DNA of 64,000 bases. Origin: Macropodus opercularis (Eukaryota > Chordata > Actinopteri > Anabantiformes > Osphronemidae). Below the pieces are notes generated by a model that did no database searches, had not been told where the DNA came from, and worked only from the letters and a program-made list of their open reading frames with translations. The stretch spans positions 1,712,001 to 1,776,000 of the forward strand of contig CM061098.1 of NCBI GenBank assembly GCA_030770545.1, written 5' to 3'. The translations under genes were made by a program, and so were the position numbers. The number at the start of each line of letters is the position of its first letter. Positions within the stretch are counted from its first letter, which is position 1. Positions 24,929-37,919 of the stretch are shown piece by piece.

Positions 24929-27900
24929 CAAGGAAAGCTTGCTAATGAGCCGCGCGTTGCTATGACAGAACACCCCAGCAGCGCTAATCGCGCAGTTTAA
25001 CCGGATGCTTGGTGTCATTAACAAACCCTTCACCTCAGATCACCTCTCAGCTATGACATTAGCTCTGCCCTGACGCTCTACACCAATTAGCATTTAATTA
25101 GCATTTTGCCAAGAAGGCACAGATAAAGTGAAATGAAAAAAAAGCGTCCATGGCCGTGATTCAGGCCTCACAGCATTAATTCATGCTCGGAGGGTCGAGG
25201 TCACCTTTTGCTCATTATTGATCCTGTTTGCCTCACACAAACACCTTCCATTTGCAGCTGCTCACGTTTTATTGTAGGCTGATATTGTATGATATTTGCT
25301 CAAATTAAAGGGTAAGTAAGCTAATTAGTTGATCACTGTCTCCAAAACTCTGAGAACATATCAAAGACAATGAGTGAAAACATTTTTATAAAAAAAACTC
25401 TAATCAGCCACTAACCAGTGAACTGTGCCGTCAAAACAATCTAATGTGCATTTTCTGCACGAGCAGGTCAGGAGGAGTCACTGCAGTAACAGGCTGCGTG
25501 GAGGAGCATCACACACAGACACCGGTTCAGCTGGCCTACCCTCCACACCCTCAGCCCCTCAACTACTCACACACAAGCAATGGCTCTCACACTGCGTCGA
25601 CAATGTCAGTCACAACATGCACACGCGCTGCATGGCATAAATTAACTGAGAACCGTTCTCAGAGTAACCTACTTACAAGGTTAAACAGCTAATGATGGGC
25701 CTTTCCTTTAATAACACCCACAGTCCAGGATGCCCGCTTACAGATAACACACACCTGAATGTGCTCGTCTTTGCCTGGATATACAAGGACTCACAGCCTA
25801 AGGTGTAATTCAGGAAATTAACACTCTTGGAGCCTGACGTATGGTAATTTAAAACCACATCTATGTCACAGTTACTCATTATTTGAAGGGACATGCACCT
25901 ATCTGACTATCTGTGTATAAACAAGCCGCACCTTAAAGGATACAGGAGGTAGAGCATGAATCATTAAAGCTGGGAGAGGATTGCAATATGGAAATTTATG
26001 CTGGAAACTGCTCCAACGTGTGATTAGATCATCCAGGAGATGCCATCATGTATGTTAGATGGAAAAGGTAAAAAGGCAGAAGCCAAACCTATTACGTCTG
26101 CCCTGGCATTTCCATGTTCTTGACATGAGTAATCAATGCCCAAGACGATACTCAGACCTTTCACTTAGTGTAAATGATCAGCGATCTGTTTAAATTGGAT
26201 AGAATGTGAAGACAACTGTACGCTGTGACATGTGATGGAGACTGTCGTCACCTGGAAGCAGGGCTGGCTCATGGCTGCCAGCGGCCGGCTCTCGGGGGAG
26301 TAGGAGTGTCTTCTCATTTCGGTCTGACCGCTGAGTAGACTGGGATGTGGCGAAGGAGGCGGGTTGTTTGATGCCTGATGATAGCGAATGAGCTTTGACG
26401 ACGGCACGTAGCCTCTTCTGCCTGTGTACAAAAGTTACTTAAATCATTTTAAAGAGCTGGTTCGTGCAACAACAGCAATGAACCAGATGATGGCAGCATT
26501 GAGCTGAATTTAAGCAACACTACAGACATCACTTTTATTCACTACTGCAGGTCAAGGTTTTAATATGAACATATTCTATACCTCCTGCGTCCACCAGCCA
26601 TCTCCGTTTATCTCCACGGCTGTCGGCCTCGCTGATGATGGCCACGAGCTCCCCTTTGGTCAGGCTCAGGTCCAGGTCTCGGCTGCCCACAACAGCCCCC
26701 ATCACCTGATAGATCTTGTCAGAGCCATGCTTATCGGTCAGCTGCTTTAGACGGTGCTGAGAGGACGGACTCAGAGGCTGGGACAAAAGAAAGATTGAAG
26801 AAAATTATAACAATAAACTAAAAAACTACTGCCAAGTGCCTTAAAAGGTGAATAACAACTAAAGCTTAGAGGAGTGATTACGATTCAGCGTGACGTGAAC
26901 AATCTAAAGTATGAATGAATGACTTGGCAAAACCTAATCTGAGGTTATAATACACATGACTCTGCTCTTTCAAGTTATTTATAAAGTTGTCTGGCAGGTT
27001 TAAATTATGACCTGGTTCACGAGCCTCAGTGACACATGCCTGAGAAATGTAGCATGACTAGATCACTGATTCAGCTAAACACGATGTCACACAGCAGCAC
27101 CTGGATGAAAGGCGCCTTGAGCGTGTCCTCCACACTTCGACACAAAGCCTCCAGCCTCCTCGCTTCCTCCAACACTATAGACTCTGCCCACCTCCAGAAC
27201 GCAGCGGAGTCTAGAGAGCTTTGAGGCAGCTGAAACAGGAGCGAGATGGGACAACGGGCCTTCAAAGCCATGAATGAATGAAGCCGTCACTGCTCACACT
27301 CATTGCAGGTTACTATACCTGCTGTGCAAAGCTCTGGAACAGCTGTTCCATGTCTGAAGCAAGGTCTTTATGCAGACAGCTGAAGGTGCCCAGCAAGCTC
27401 CAGATCATCTGGAGGGCCAAGCCATTAAACTGAGGAAGCTCATTTAGCAGCAGCGTGTTGATTGTCCTGAAACAAGAAAACACACAATAATACAAGAAAT
27501 ACAAAACTCGGTGTCACTGACTTTATCATGGACCGACGCAGTCTTTCTATTTCTGTGGACTGACATTGCAACTATCTATTATACGACTGGCTTCCAGCCA
27601 CAGGTTCAGCCTGTAATTTCAAAATGACGCCGTCTCTTTCTGTTTACCTGTAGGTATTGGCCACAGCTTGTTCATCATAGCTCAGATTTGATTTAGCTTC
27701 TATCAGTTCATAGTCCAGCAGCTTGTCCAGCCTCTTTTTAATCAGGTTCCTAGGCCCCACCATGAGATCACGAAGAGCACACAGAGGTTTGTAGACCAGT
27801 GTCCTCATCCTCTTTTCCTAAATGCAAGGACAACTTGAGTTACATTGTATGTACATCTAAAAGCTGTTTGCCCTAAAACCAGTTCTCTGAGCAACCTTGG

Positions 27901-30900
27901 AGATATTTGGCAAGAAAAAGTAAAGTCACACCACTAGAAGAAATAAACACATGCAAAGATAAACATTCAAAGCTTGGCAGATTCTCTTTATCTCCGCCTC
28001 AGGTGAATAGTTCAGATCAGACACAGGAAGCCAGCTTCCGTCCTGCTTGATAATGTGAGCTCAGAAATGGAGTCACAAACAGGATGAGTTATATTTACTT
28101 GAAGCGGAGATGAGCAGAGGAGCATGGTAACCTGTTAGGACCTGTTTTACTGTCCACCTGACCACTGATATCTGGACGAGAATGTTCAGCAAACTCACAA
28201 ATGTAGGAAGGATCCACTGTCTCAGAGCAGTGGTGATCTCCTTGTAACAGATCGGTGCCTTCTCTCCATCCATGTCAAAGTCAAACTCCTCTGTCCTGCA
28301 GGCCAGGAACATCTGAGGGGAACACATGAGAAGAAACCTGTCGAACCCTTGGATTCACAATTACTGCTCTTCAGACTGGTTCCTATGCCCATATTAGGGC
28401 TGTTGAAAGATGTTGCTTTGTAAATATAGAAAAACAAATGAGGAAGAAGGAAACTGACTCATTTGTTGAAAATATCAACAGGAATTGGTTTCCATAGAAG
28501 AGAATCATGGGGTGGAACCTTCCTGACTTGAGGAAGATGAGTTTGCACAGTGTGACTTATAAAGACGCTGTATTACAACATATTCAAGAATAAATAAGGT
28601 CCCAGTTGCTGTGACAGCATCTGCAGCCTACCTCGAGGTGATGCAGGAAGGTCTCGACATTCTCAAGAAGCTTCAGGATCCCGCTCTCCAGAAAGTAAAA
28701 CAAACCTTCCAGGGCGTCAAACTCCTCGTCCACCAGCTACAACAGGACACACAGGGAGACATTAGAGCATTAGTTCCTTCTTTCCATCCTATCTAAACCC
28801 AACGGCCTCTGATCAGTGGGTTGCACAGATGAACCATGAAGTTTGTGGACTGGTTTTAAGTATCAATGCTTCTTTTCAAGGTGCACAGCTATAACAGCAG
28901 CACATCTTTGCTTCTTATGGGTTAAGATCATCAGTCTAATGCTTTCAGTATTAGTCGGTTAAAAACAGCAGGGACCCCGTGTTGCTCTTAGTCACTATCA
29001 GCTTGTTCTTTAAGGGCCATAAACCTCCCATCTTACCTTGGGTGTCATTCCAGTCTCATGTTTGATCTGCTGGCTGAGCCTCGCTGTCTTCTTCGCGATG
29101 CTGTGGGTGTTGAGGCGGTTGATCTTGTCCTTGATGCTGAGCGTTTCTATCTTCTTGTATTTGTCAGCTACAATTAAAATACGAGAGACTATTGATGCGA
29201 AGCATAGCACCAGGCCTCCCATTTACTCCTGCTGAGCCTGAGCATATTTACTGTTGTTGCTTTTGTAGCCACATTGACTCATAGAAGCACTGGAGCCTTT
29301 GTTTCAACCTGGAGGGCAATGCAGGAAACTCTAATAGAGCCACAACCTACCTCACCATAAGATGGGATATCGTTAAAGTGTGTACATTCGTGATAGTAGT
29401 GGTCTCTGAAGTAAACGTGTCTCACCCACTTCTCTGAAGCGTTTGTACTCATTGATGCGACAGTTTAAGGCAATAGAGGTGTGAGCGGTCTCTTCCAGGA
29501 GGGCGTAAGCTGGATGAGATCGGTCGGTGTGTTTCTGGATGGTTTGCAGCAGGAGGGGGTATCGGGCAATTCGCTGCACGGGCATCACCAGGAAGAAACT
29601 GAGGGAGGAGGCGTTGACGTCAGGCCTGGAAAGATAAACGTAGAACAACGGTAAACAGACAAACGTGCGGCTGCAATGACAGGTTTTGTTGGAGTGTTCA
29701 CGTGTGAAATCAACCTACGCTGAGGCCTTGATGATTTTGACCACCTCAGTCCAGAGCGCCTCCTTCTGCTTGTAGCTGTTCTCCACCACCGTAACGTTGT
29801 TGTAGTTGGCTAGATATTCCTTGTAGGCTGCCTCAATGTCTGAAGACAGGCTGAGGAATACATTACCTGTCAGAATGAAACTGAAATGAGTGACTGAAGT
29901 CATATTCAGCAAGCTATTAGTCTGGCAAGTCATAGCTGTCACGTAGATGGAAAATGTAATCATCAACTCGCACTATAAAACCAACACCATGGAAAGACTC
30001 ACATCATTTTGCCCCTATTACAGTTTTTTTGCACCGATCTCTTATTTTTACAGCAAAGCTCAAGAAACACTGTGAAACCGCAGCTAGATGCATTTCGCTA
30101 CTTCCTGTGGAGGTTGTCTTTTCATGTCCTCCACCACCTCAGTCAATAATATGAGAGCTCAGTGTAAAATGATGATCCTTACACCAGTGTTTTCCAACCA
30201 CTGTGCCGTCAGAGAACGACAACTTCAGCTGCCGTTGTCGAGTGTCAGTGCTGTCTGGTGCAGTGATATGTGGAATATTATCCGATTCCACCGGATCATT
30301 TCTCTAAGTGAGCGGCGTGTGGTGACAAGTAAAGCAATGAAACGCTTCCACAGAGGATAGTTGAACGCTCGGTTCATAGGACACTGCTCGAGTGAAAGCA
30401 AACGAGGTGAACTGAAAGTCATCTGGTCTTTGGATTGACTTTTACTGGGAACCAACTCCACTATGACTGGTGAGGGGAAAAGTTGTCCAACACAGTTCCA
30501 CGTAAACTGAAACGCGTGGACAGACGAAGAAACAGGCAGCGTTACTTAGAAAAACCACCAAGATGATCTGGAGAGAGACGCTCGGCTCTGGAGCCGTTGA
30601 AGAAACAAAGACGTCCCTCTATCAATGAAACTAGACTAGATTTTCATCATTTATACGTTTTGTGGCATTTTAGTTTGATGGCATGCGTGTGAATAATGAA
30701 TGTGCCGGTTGGGAAACTGCCTTACACAGAGTCTCCAGGAACAGCGGGTCTCCAGGCTGCACCTGCTTCTGGTCCAACAAGCTGAGGAGTCGACTCGACA
30801 CCTCCATCACGTCCTCGATGTAGAGAAACATGCTGTCCAGGTCGGCTGGAGGAGGCTGAGGTGGCGGACACAAAGACACAAACGCACTTTATTAGAAGCA

Positions 30901-32114
30901 TAGCACAACGTACAGTATGTTGAAGGCCCAAACAACAAACCTAAAACACCATGAGAGGCCGTTACCTGCAGTTATCATTACCGCACAGGCTCGTTAGCTG
31001 CATTACATCATACATAGCGTGTATATACACTAAATATGTAGGCGTTTAGGCTTCTGCTCACTTTCTGAGGAAAGCACACAGCTAATAAAGGACTAGTTTG
31101 TTTGGCTCAGATGGATTCTGAACACGCCGTAGAGGAATGAACAATGTCCACTCTGACACTTTTCAGCCTCACAATGGCTTCATTCTTCTAACTCGATCCT
31201 GTTCGTCTGTGCCGCCACCGTTCACTCTGCTGCTTCTGCAGTTTTTCCTCCACTTCCACCCCCCCCACGGTTTGATTATCGCATCCACATTTCATTTTAT
31301 TTCCTAATGCTCTTGTAAAACTGGACAAATGGCGCATAAGACACACACAGCACTAATATCTATTCTCCATCACCATCCTTTTTAGCTTCATTTCATTTCT
31401 CACCTGCAGCTCACTCTGGTATTTTCATGCTTATCCACAGTTCAGTCCCTGCAGCTCATAAGGTTTAACGAGCCCTCACTTCATTACCACAGCAATAACA
31501 AATGATTATTTCAATGTAATAAGAACTTCCTCAAATGTAATGAATAGAAGGAGACATGAGAGTACTCCTGGATGCTGCAGTGCAAAATTAACACGTAGAA
31601 TGAGTAGCACAATAAAATCTAAGTCATTTCAAATGAATAAAACGAAGTTTGAGCACGTCTGCATCGTTTATACCTGGAGCTTCTGCAGGCTGCTCTTGAT
31701 GGTTCCAGTGCTAACTTGCAGATGTTGAAGGTAATTCCTCTCGGACTGGACCAGCTCCTCTAAGGCCAGAGACTGTCTCTGGGCTGCTCGCTCCCTAGCT
31801 GCTGCTTCCTCCTCTTCAGATTTCCTCTTGTCCTCCTCAGCCTCCTGCGCTAAGCTCTCCTCTGAGAAACTGTCCTGTAGACTAAGTTTTGAGTTCCCAG
31901 TAGAAGTGTTTGAATCCGCTGCCTTCTCAGCTGGAGACTCGACAGCCACGGACACTTCAGACTCCTCTGTGCTGAACACGTCTTCTCCAAACTGATCATT
32001 CTCTGAGGTTTTGTCCGTCGTCTGTATAGCTCCAAGGGGAGACAGATCAGACGAGGCTGGTTTAGGGAGAGTCAGCGGGAAGGAAGCTGGCTGAGGCCTC
32101 CTTGGCACCTCCAT
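24016..32114 (-). CDS. arhgef37: Rho guanine nucleotide exchange factor 37 (DH-BAR-SH3-SH3)
   Basis: Predicted 756-aa RhoGEF of the DNMBP/Tuba-related group, which activates Rho-family GTPases and binds membranes through its BAR domain. Coding exons in order: 32114-31674, 30855-30726, 29866-29719, 29625-29426, 29167-29037, 28736-28632, 28312-28199, 27817-27648, 27466-27319, 27229-27101, 26777-26582, 26421-26252, 24204-24016. All introns are GT-AG and the frame stays open throughout. Residues 1-108 are acidic and Ser/Glu-rich. The DH domain spans about 109-300, including MPVQRIARYPLLL. A BAR-like helical region covers about 345-560, with NLIKKRLDKLLDYE, and two SH3 domains lie at about 590-655 and 697-756 (ALYDF-like AVYDFKA, GYVPSNYL). 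Specific matches such as KKTARLSQQIK and the BAR segment favour ARHGEF37 over ARHGEF38. The chosen ATG follows an acceptor at 32126, so at least one 5' UTR exon lies upstream. Human ARHGEF37 is about 675 aa as I recall; the extra length here is N-terminal. Exact GTPase specificity cannot be read from sequence. Confidence 0.93.
24590..25330. promoter_or_regulatory. Homeodomain-motif-rich block in the last arhgef37 intron
   Basis: This part of the 2-kb last intron carries many TAAT/ATTA cores (for example CAATTAGC, TTAATTAGC, GCTAATTAG), an ATCAAAG TCF-like site, and GAGGTCACC plus TGTTTGC nuclear-receptor and forkhead-like sites. A CA repeat at 24901-24929 interrupts it. It has the look of a conserved non-coding element, but conservation was not tested. 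Confidence 0.25.
24901..24929. repeat. (CA)n microsatellite in arhgef37 intron
   Basis: A pure AC run of about 29 bp in the last intron of arhgef37. Confidence 0.9.
30185..30305 (+). mobile_element. Putative degenerate hAT-type repeat fragment
   Basis: It begins with CAGTGTTTTCCAACCACTG followed by a GTGCCG...AGAGAACGAC segment and a later AATATTATCCGATTCCACC segment. I recognise this as resembling a common vertebrate non-autonomous hAT-like repeat that starts CAGTGTTT(C/T)CCAACCACTGTGCCG. No matching 3' terminal inverted repeat is visible, so this would be a truncated, diverged copy. It lies inside arhgef37 intron 2 (30725-29867). Confidence 0.4.
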
Positions 32115-34106
32115 GACGAGAAGAACTGCCAACGAGAAGCATCTCATATTAGAACAAACAATGTAGTAAAGGATCTATTCCTTCATCGTGGACATGTTTG
32201 GATAGAATCTCTTCTATTCAATCAAATTCAACAATCAACTTTCTTACTGGTGTGAATGAATGTTATAAGTGAGATAATATGAGATTTTTAAAATAGAGCG
32301 ATAAAAAAAAAACGGCCACAGACAGAGGTAGAGAGGTCTGTAGCCTGTATTAGCACAGCTGTGCAAACAGTCACAAACGTGACAAAAACAGCACCTTTAG
32401 CACAGATCAGCAACATCTGTGTGTGCAGGAAAAGAAAACAGACAATACAGAAGTTAGTTGATGGCCTCTGCTAAACTCCACTAACACCAAGTCTTCATTT
32501 TACTGTGCATTTATATACGGTTCTAAAAGCCACCGGGACTATAAATATGATGACACTGCTGCAACAGATTTAAGCGGAAAAGTCAGCACAGCAAGGACGA
32601 CTTCATCCCACACAGACATGCAGATAACCACAGGTTACTGACAAGCTTGACCGTCATAGCTGCTATAAGAGCACAGATGTAGGCGCTGTCTGCAGCACGG
32701 CAACATGCAGCAGGGGACTTTGTGATGGATCCTCTGGGGCAGATTGGTCCAGCTGCCCACAGACCGACTACTACTGCCAGGGCTGTGACTGTTCGCCTCT
32801 GCATGGCTCAGCTCAACACCATTATGTGACTTGAAAGGACAGATGAGCGAGTTTCTTCCAGGCCTACTGCAGTTACCCAAACCCATCATCATCTGCTGGA
32901 GACTGGACTGGTTTGTGTGAATGTGACATGGGTACGGTCTAAACTGAAGGCAAGATCCTGTTTCGAAACAATGACTCACTGACAGTTTGAGTCGCACATG
33001 ATAAACCGATGCGCAACAATGTCACACAAACAAATTCCTTTAAGCTGTTGTTAATCTGTGTGAATGGCCGAAAATACTTGTTGTTGTTTCTCATACCTGT
33101 AATAAAATGGCATCTTATCACAAAGCATTTCAGACATTGCTGGACGTCCAAGAGAACATCTTTCATGGAATCAATCTAATTAAACATCAAGGTTAGATGC
33201 TTTGTACAATAAAGTCTGTTATTCACAATGGACAGATTTCAGGCTGCTTCATGTTTTGTACTTTTTACTGGAACAACACCATCAATAACAAGGTCAGTTC
33301 AGATGATTTGTAATTTTATAAAAAAACATTTGCAAGCCTACAAACTAAGGAACTGATTTGTGTTTTTCCCACCAACTGTACGCCACCATTAAATGAGTTG
33401 TCATTCATTTTAATCTAATCCGTCTGTTACAGATTTAGCTCGTCTCTTCAACAAAAGGTTTAGGGTTTCAGCAGCATATGGTGAACTGAGAGCTGAGATT
33501 TACAACAAGAGCTGGTCGTCAAGTGCCTTCTTAGTACTGGTGAAAACAACACAGCAAATACAAACCAGAGCTAGCATCACAACCCTGCCTGCTCAGACAG
33601 TAATCCTCTAAAAATACATTTGGCCTCTTCGGTTACAGCAGAAAAGAAAAAACTGACTTCAGGTCAGATATAATTCAAAACCGAGACTTAACGTCCCAAA
33701 CAAATGTGTCACAGCTCCACGTTAACACATCAGCTCCCAACAAGCAGAAGCCTAATCCTCCACCGCTGCAACAACATGTAGAGAGTATAAGGCATCAGGT
33801 TGGAATTACCTCAGTGACTCCGCTGCAGTAAAGCTCGAGCGCCGCTCCCTCGCTACCTTGTGCTCCGTCCCAGCTGAAGTGGAAACGTGCTGCAGTGGAG
33901 ACGTCGCTGCACAAACACACATGTGCGGGTGTAACTTTCTCCACTGACTCACACAGTGAGTGCTGGGCCCTCATGCGGCAGGAAAGTCTGTGTTCGCGAC
34001 AGATAGGCAGACAGAGAAACACACAGTGTGGGAGGTGAAGGGGGATGGGAGTGGAAAGAAGGGTGGGCTGGCTGTGAAGGGAGGGAAGGGGTGAATGCAG
34101 AGGGTG

Positions 34107-34107
<1 letters not shown>

Positions 34108-34173
<66 letters not shown>
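34108..34173. repeat. Long (CA)n microsatellite
   Basis: An uninterrupted CA run of about 66 bp in the arhgef37 upstream region, preceded by a GA-rich stretch (34028-34106). It creates false Cys-Val and Thr-His frames. Confidence 0.97.
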
Positions 34174-34174
<1 letters not shown>

Positions 34175-36239
34175 AGGCTGACTAGTGCAAGGACCAATCA
34201 GAAAACGGCTCCATGGACGACTGAACAGATACGGAGCTGAAGTGAAGTTTTGCTCTCACAGGAAACAAAAGCACAGCAGGACGTCCCATCCTCTTCCAGT
34301 CGCCAAGGGATTGTCTGGATTTTCCAGGGGAAGATGACAAAAGCAGTTTAGGTCTTTAGGATGTCGTCCATCCGGAAACTAAGGATTTATACTGGTGGTG
34401 TCTAAAGTCTATTTGGAAGAAATCACAACTTTTGGAGCTTTAAGAAGCTAAACAGCAACAGGTTGCACAAAAACAGCTCGATTTCGAAAGTCAGATATTA
34501 TCAGAGCTTAAATATGCGAAACAATGTTAAGCGAGACATTTCACTGGTGACTAACCACCTATATGTGTAACGAATGCCATGGTCTGCTGGCGCTAGAGGA
34601 AAGGGAGACGACTGGTCAGTCCATCCTGCTACACCATGAACGTATACATGTATAAACGACCCTTCGTTTATAGAAATGATGTTAGCACAGGAAAGACAAC
34701 CTGGAACTTACCACGTAGCAGCAGGGCCTGAGTAACTGTTGGACGTTGTTTATTATGTTCGGGCACCAAGACACAAGATCACAAGTCGATCTGTGACAGC
34801 CCTTAAAGAAACAGAAAATCAGTTGGTCGACAATGTGCAGAAAGACACGATTGAAACAGATCCATAAAATGACAGCGTGGAGATTTGACGCTGACAGAGC
34901 TGACACAACTCTGTTACTTTGACCACTTTGACCGCTTCCCGTTTACATGACAGTTCATTCAAGAAGGACGATCGGAACCTGGTTACTCGTGAACAAGAGT
35001 CTCTCACAAAGTCTAGAATGACTTCGATGCTGCCACTGAATCCTAAAAATATTTAGAATATGCCGTCTGCCTGAAACCAGCTTAGGACAATGCAAGAATT
35101 CTCAGTAGTCCAACTCAGTGACTGGAATGAGAGCGTCAGGAAGGTTGGTCCAGCTCCTTCTGTGCGTCTGGGAGGAATGCTGCAGGACTGGACTCTTTTA
35201 TCAGCTGACTCAGGCTGATGTGACGACAACGCGAGGTGTGCAGTAGGACAAAGTGACGCCGCATGGCTCCACAGTCGCCCGTGACAGCGAATGTTTTGTC
35301 AAAACCGGCCTAACAAGAAGAATTATTCTGAGAATGCGTTCCTCATTCTTGCAGTAGTTGAGGCCATTACACACATACGTTGCTGACGGGTTTCTAGTGG
35401 TATGTGTCAGCTCTGCCTGGGTAACACGTCGTATGTGCGGTTTAAAATCCCTATATTACACTACGGCTCCACAGAAGTGGTCAGAATGCTTTAGCGTGAC
35501 TCATGTCACGCGTGGGCAGGAGGTTTCAGTGAGGAAGCTGCGCTTTCTGTAGGAAAAGCTAAATATAGGCGTTGTTCAGTCCTGTCTGGCTTTGACTGGC
35601 GACTCTGTACACGTCTCGCACAGTGGCACGAATGTTTGTTTACCTTATGACAAACTAATCTTCTTCCGTGCAATGTTGACATTTGCAGAACTGAAAGTCT
35701 ATTTATTTGCAACATAAACTGAACATTTCCTGCTTCGTTCCCACCCTGTTCCAACAAACAGCCGCGGAAAGAGGACAGAGCCCAAAACAAGCAGCAGTGA
35801 TTGCATCCGTCCACAGCAGTGAACGGTCCCTGTCAAATAATCAGCTCGCTCACGAATTAGCTGAAGTGAGGAAAGACTGTGTGACAGCAGATGAGAGTTT
35901 CACCACACCCTGTTTTCCTTCATCTGTTCGATAACGGGAAGTTTTCTGTTGTCTTGTTTGACCTGTGTCGGCTTCACTTTGTTTGTCTTAGAGGTGTTTT
36001 TGTAGTATTATGAAGAGCACTTCCACCAGCAGTTTCACTAAATGTACACATTGAAAGCTGCTTTTTATACTAATTTTACATTACTAGTTATTCTCAATGG
36101 ACAGTAGAAAACTCTGACGGGTTAAAAAAATCAATAAAGTTATGAAAGATTCACAGAAAGAGACTCAAAAAACGTCCTGTGACATCAACTTACACACAAG
36201 ACGCGAGAGATTACTCAACGTTCGTGTACATCCACTAGA

Positions 36240-36800
36240 CCGCATCTGAAATCACGAGAACGATCAGAAATGACCGGATGACGAGGCAGAGATCTGTGGT
36301 ACGGACCGAACGGGCTGCACGTGCAACAGGTGAGCGCGATGACCGCGACACAGGTGGCGCCGAGGGGACGCGGCGCAGCCGACGCCTGCGCAAACACAGC
36401 GAGGTGAAGGGGGAGCGGCAGAGTCTGGGGAGCGGCAGAGTCTGGGGGAGCGGCGGAGTCTGGGGGAGCGGCACCAGCTCAACAGCACCTGAGGACCGAT
36501 GCATCGTAGCAGACGAAAGGAGACGCGGGCGGAAAGACATTGACTGATATTTATCCCGCTTTACACTGTGACGCTATCAGACATGTCGGACCTTTAAACA
36601 CCTGCTCGTTGTTTGCAAACGCGCGGTGAGCGGAGTAAAAACTGAGCTGGCGACGCCATAAAAACGCAGAGAATAACAAGACGTGTAGGAAATGTTTACC
36701 TCGGCGGCTGCGCAGAGGATCCGCGTCGACGCCGGCGCCGAACTCTCGTTCACCTGCTCCCGTCTGCTGCCCGTCAAGTCACGATACCGCCACCTAACAC
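36240..36800. promoter_or_regulatory. arhgef37: CpG-rich promoter-like region, probably arhgef37
   Basis: CpG dinucleotides are conspicuously dense here (for example GGCGCCGAGG, GGACGCGGCGCAG, GTCGACGCCGGCGCCG), unlike the surrounding DNA. A minus-strand splice donor at 36699 fits a first exon transcribed toward arhgef37. elp1 starts on the opposite strand about 0.7 kb away, so the two promoters are head to head. Confidence 0.5.
36411..36472 (+). repeat. 18-19-bp minisatellite in CpG-rich promoter
   Basis: About 3.4 copies of a GGAGCGGCAGAGTCTGGG-like unit lie head to tail. Confidence 0.8.
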
Positions 36801-37229
36801 AACGTCCGGCCTCCTTCAAATTAAAAGCACAAGGAAAACAGGAGATCCGTGTTATTTTCAGAGTAAAACGCCAACAATAACGCAGACTGCATCTATTTGT
36901 TTAAAGATGATGCTTGAAAAAGCAAAGATGCGACAGTCTTCAAAACTAGCATCTAATCGTTACATATCACACACGGCATGTGTCTAATATAGTGGACTAG
37001 GCGAAGTACTGTATAATATGAAAGATACATGTTTAAAGAAAATAAAAACTCGGTGTCGTATACGTTTATATAGTTGATGTTTATTATAGAGTAGAAAGTA
37101 GAGCATAACGTACGTTGAACGTTTTAGTTTACTTGTAAATTCTAATGATAGTCTGTTACCCGATGATGTCACTTCATCCAGGTGGAAAACGGGTTTCAAA
37201 TAAAAACTAAATCAGGCTGCGTTGTTACA

Positions 37230-37919
37230 ACAGAGGATAGATAACTGTATGGATAGATAACGGGAATGAATCATATTTGAGCGGATGCAAAGACCTTTTG
37301 CCTCTTGTGCGTTTACGCCCACCACCAGGGGGCGGTACCACGAGACACACGAAGACGTCAGAGGTGAAAGGTCACCAGCAGACAGAGCCACATGTGTGTT
37401 GTTGTGGTGTTGATGCCGGACATTTAAAGGCTTTTACTGCTCCGATCCGTCATTTCGGTGGGTTCTGCGTGATGGTCATAGCTGTTATAGTTTGTTTAGC
37501 TGTTAGCAAAGCTAGACGGGGTCGTTGTAATCGTAAGCTAGCATAGTTCAAACACCACGGTTCAGACACCAATGAGGCTAATCAAACCTTAGTCACTACT
37601 AACTCTGTCGAACCGGCGAGTTACAGCGTTAAGTTGACGTAGCAGCCGTGTTAGCTAGTTTTAACAGGAGAGACAGCATCGCCTCTGTTTCAGACGAGCG
37701 TGACGCTAATTTAAACAGCCTTGCAGAAATGTCAACGTATCACCATAACTAACCACAGCGAAATGCGTTGTGCTGTGAAGCGTCCCGAATATCCGTTTAC
37801 CTGCCACCTGTCAGTGACTTCAGAATAGGAAATGAAGGCTGTAACGGTCTCTTGCTGGTGTTTTGCAGCCTTTAGGCTCCAGGCTCCAGCTCAGTGTGTT
37901 TGTTGCCTGTCTGGGTGAA
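37230..37919 (+). promoter_or_regulatory. elp1: elp1 promoter and 5' UTR region
   Basis: The elp1 start codon lies 52 bp downstream of a TTTTGCAG acceptor ending at 37868, so a non-coding first exon must exist upstream. A plausible donor is GTAAGC at 37533. The interval contains several TTAGC/GCTAG motifs (TTTAGCTGTTAGC, AAGCTAGCAT, GTTAGCTAG) that I associate with teleost promoters. The exact transcription start cannot be placed. Confidence 0.45.

Larger units (their letters stand above)
32126..36700 (-). other. arhgef37: arhgef37 5' non-coding region with candidate 5' UTR exons
   Basis: No coding sequence is recognised in this 4.6-kb stretch. Two good minus-strand donor sites could end non-coding first exons of arhgef37: CACTGAG then GTAATT, exon end at 33810, and CCGCCGAG then GTAAAC, exon end at 36700. 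The second lies in CpG-rich DNA and is the likelier main promoter exon; the two could be alternative first exons. Transcript data are needed to choose. Confidence 0.4.

Noticed and set aside
24016..32114. ARHGEF38 as identity of the RhoGEF
   Set aside because: The domain order is the same, but BAR and SH3 segments (NLIKKRLDKLLD followed by YELIE, PQFNGLALQ, EWSLVQV) match ARHGEF37 better.
33795..34240. Cys-Val and Thr-His open frames
   Set aside because: They are direct translations of the (CA)n repeat at 34108-34173; the same applies at 13072-13102 and 14989-15057.
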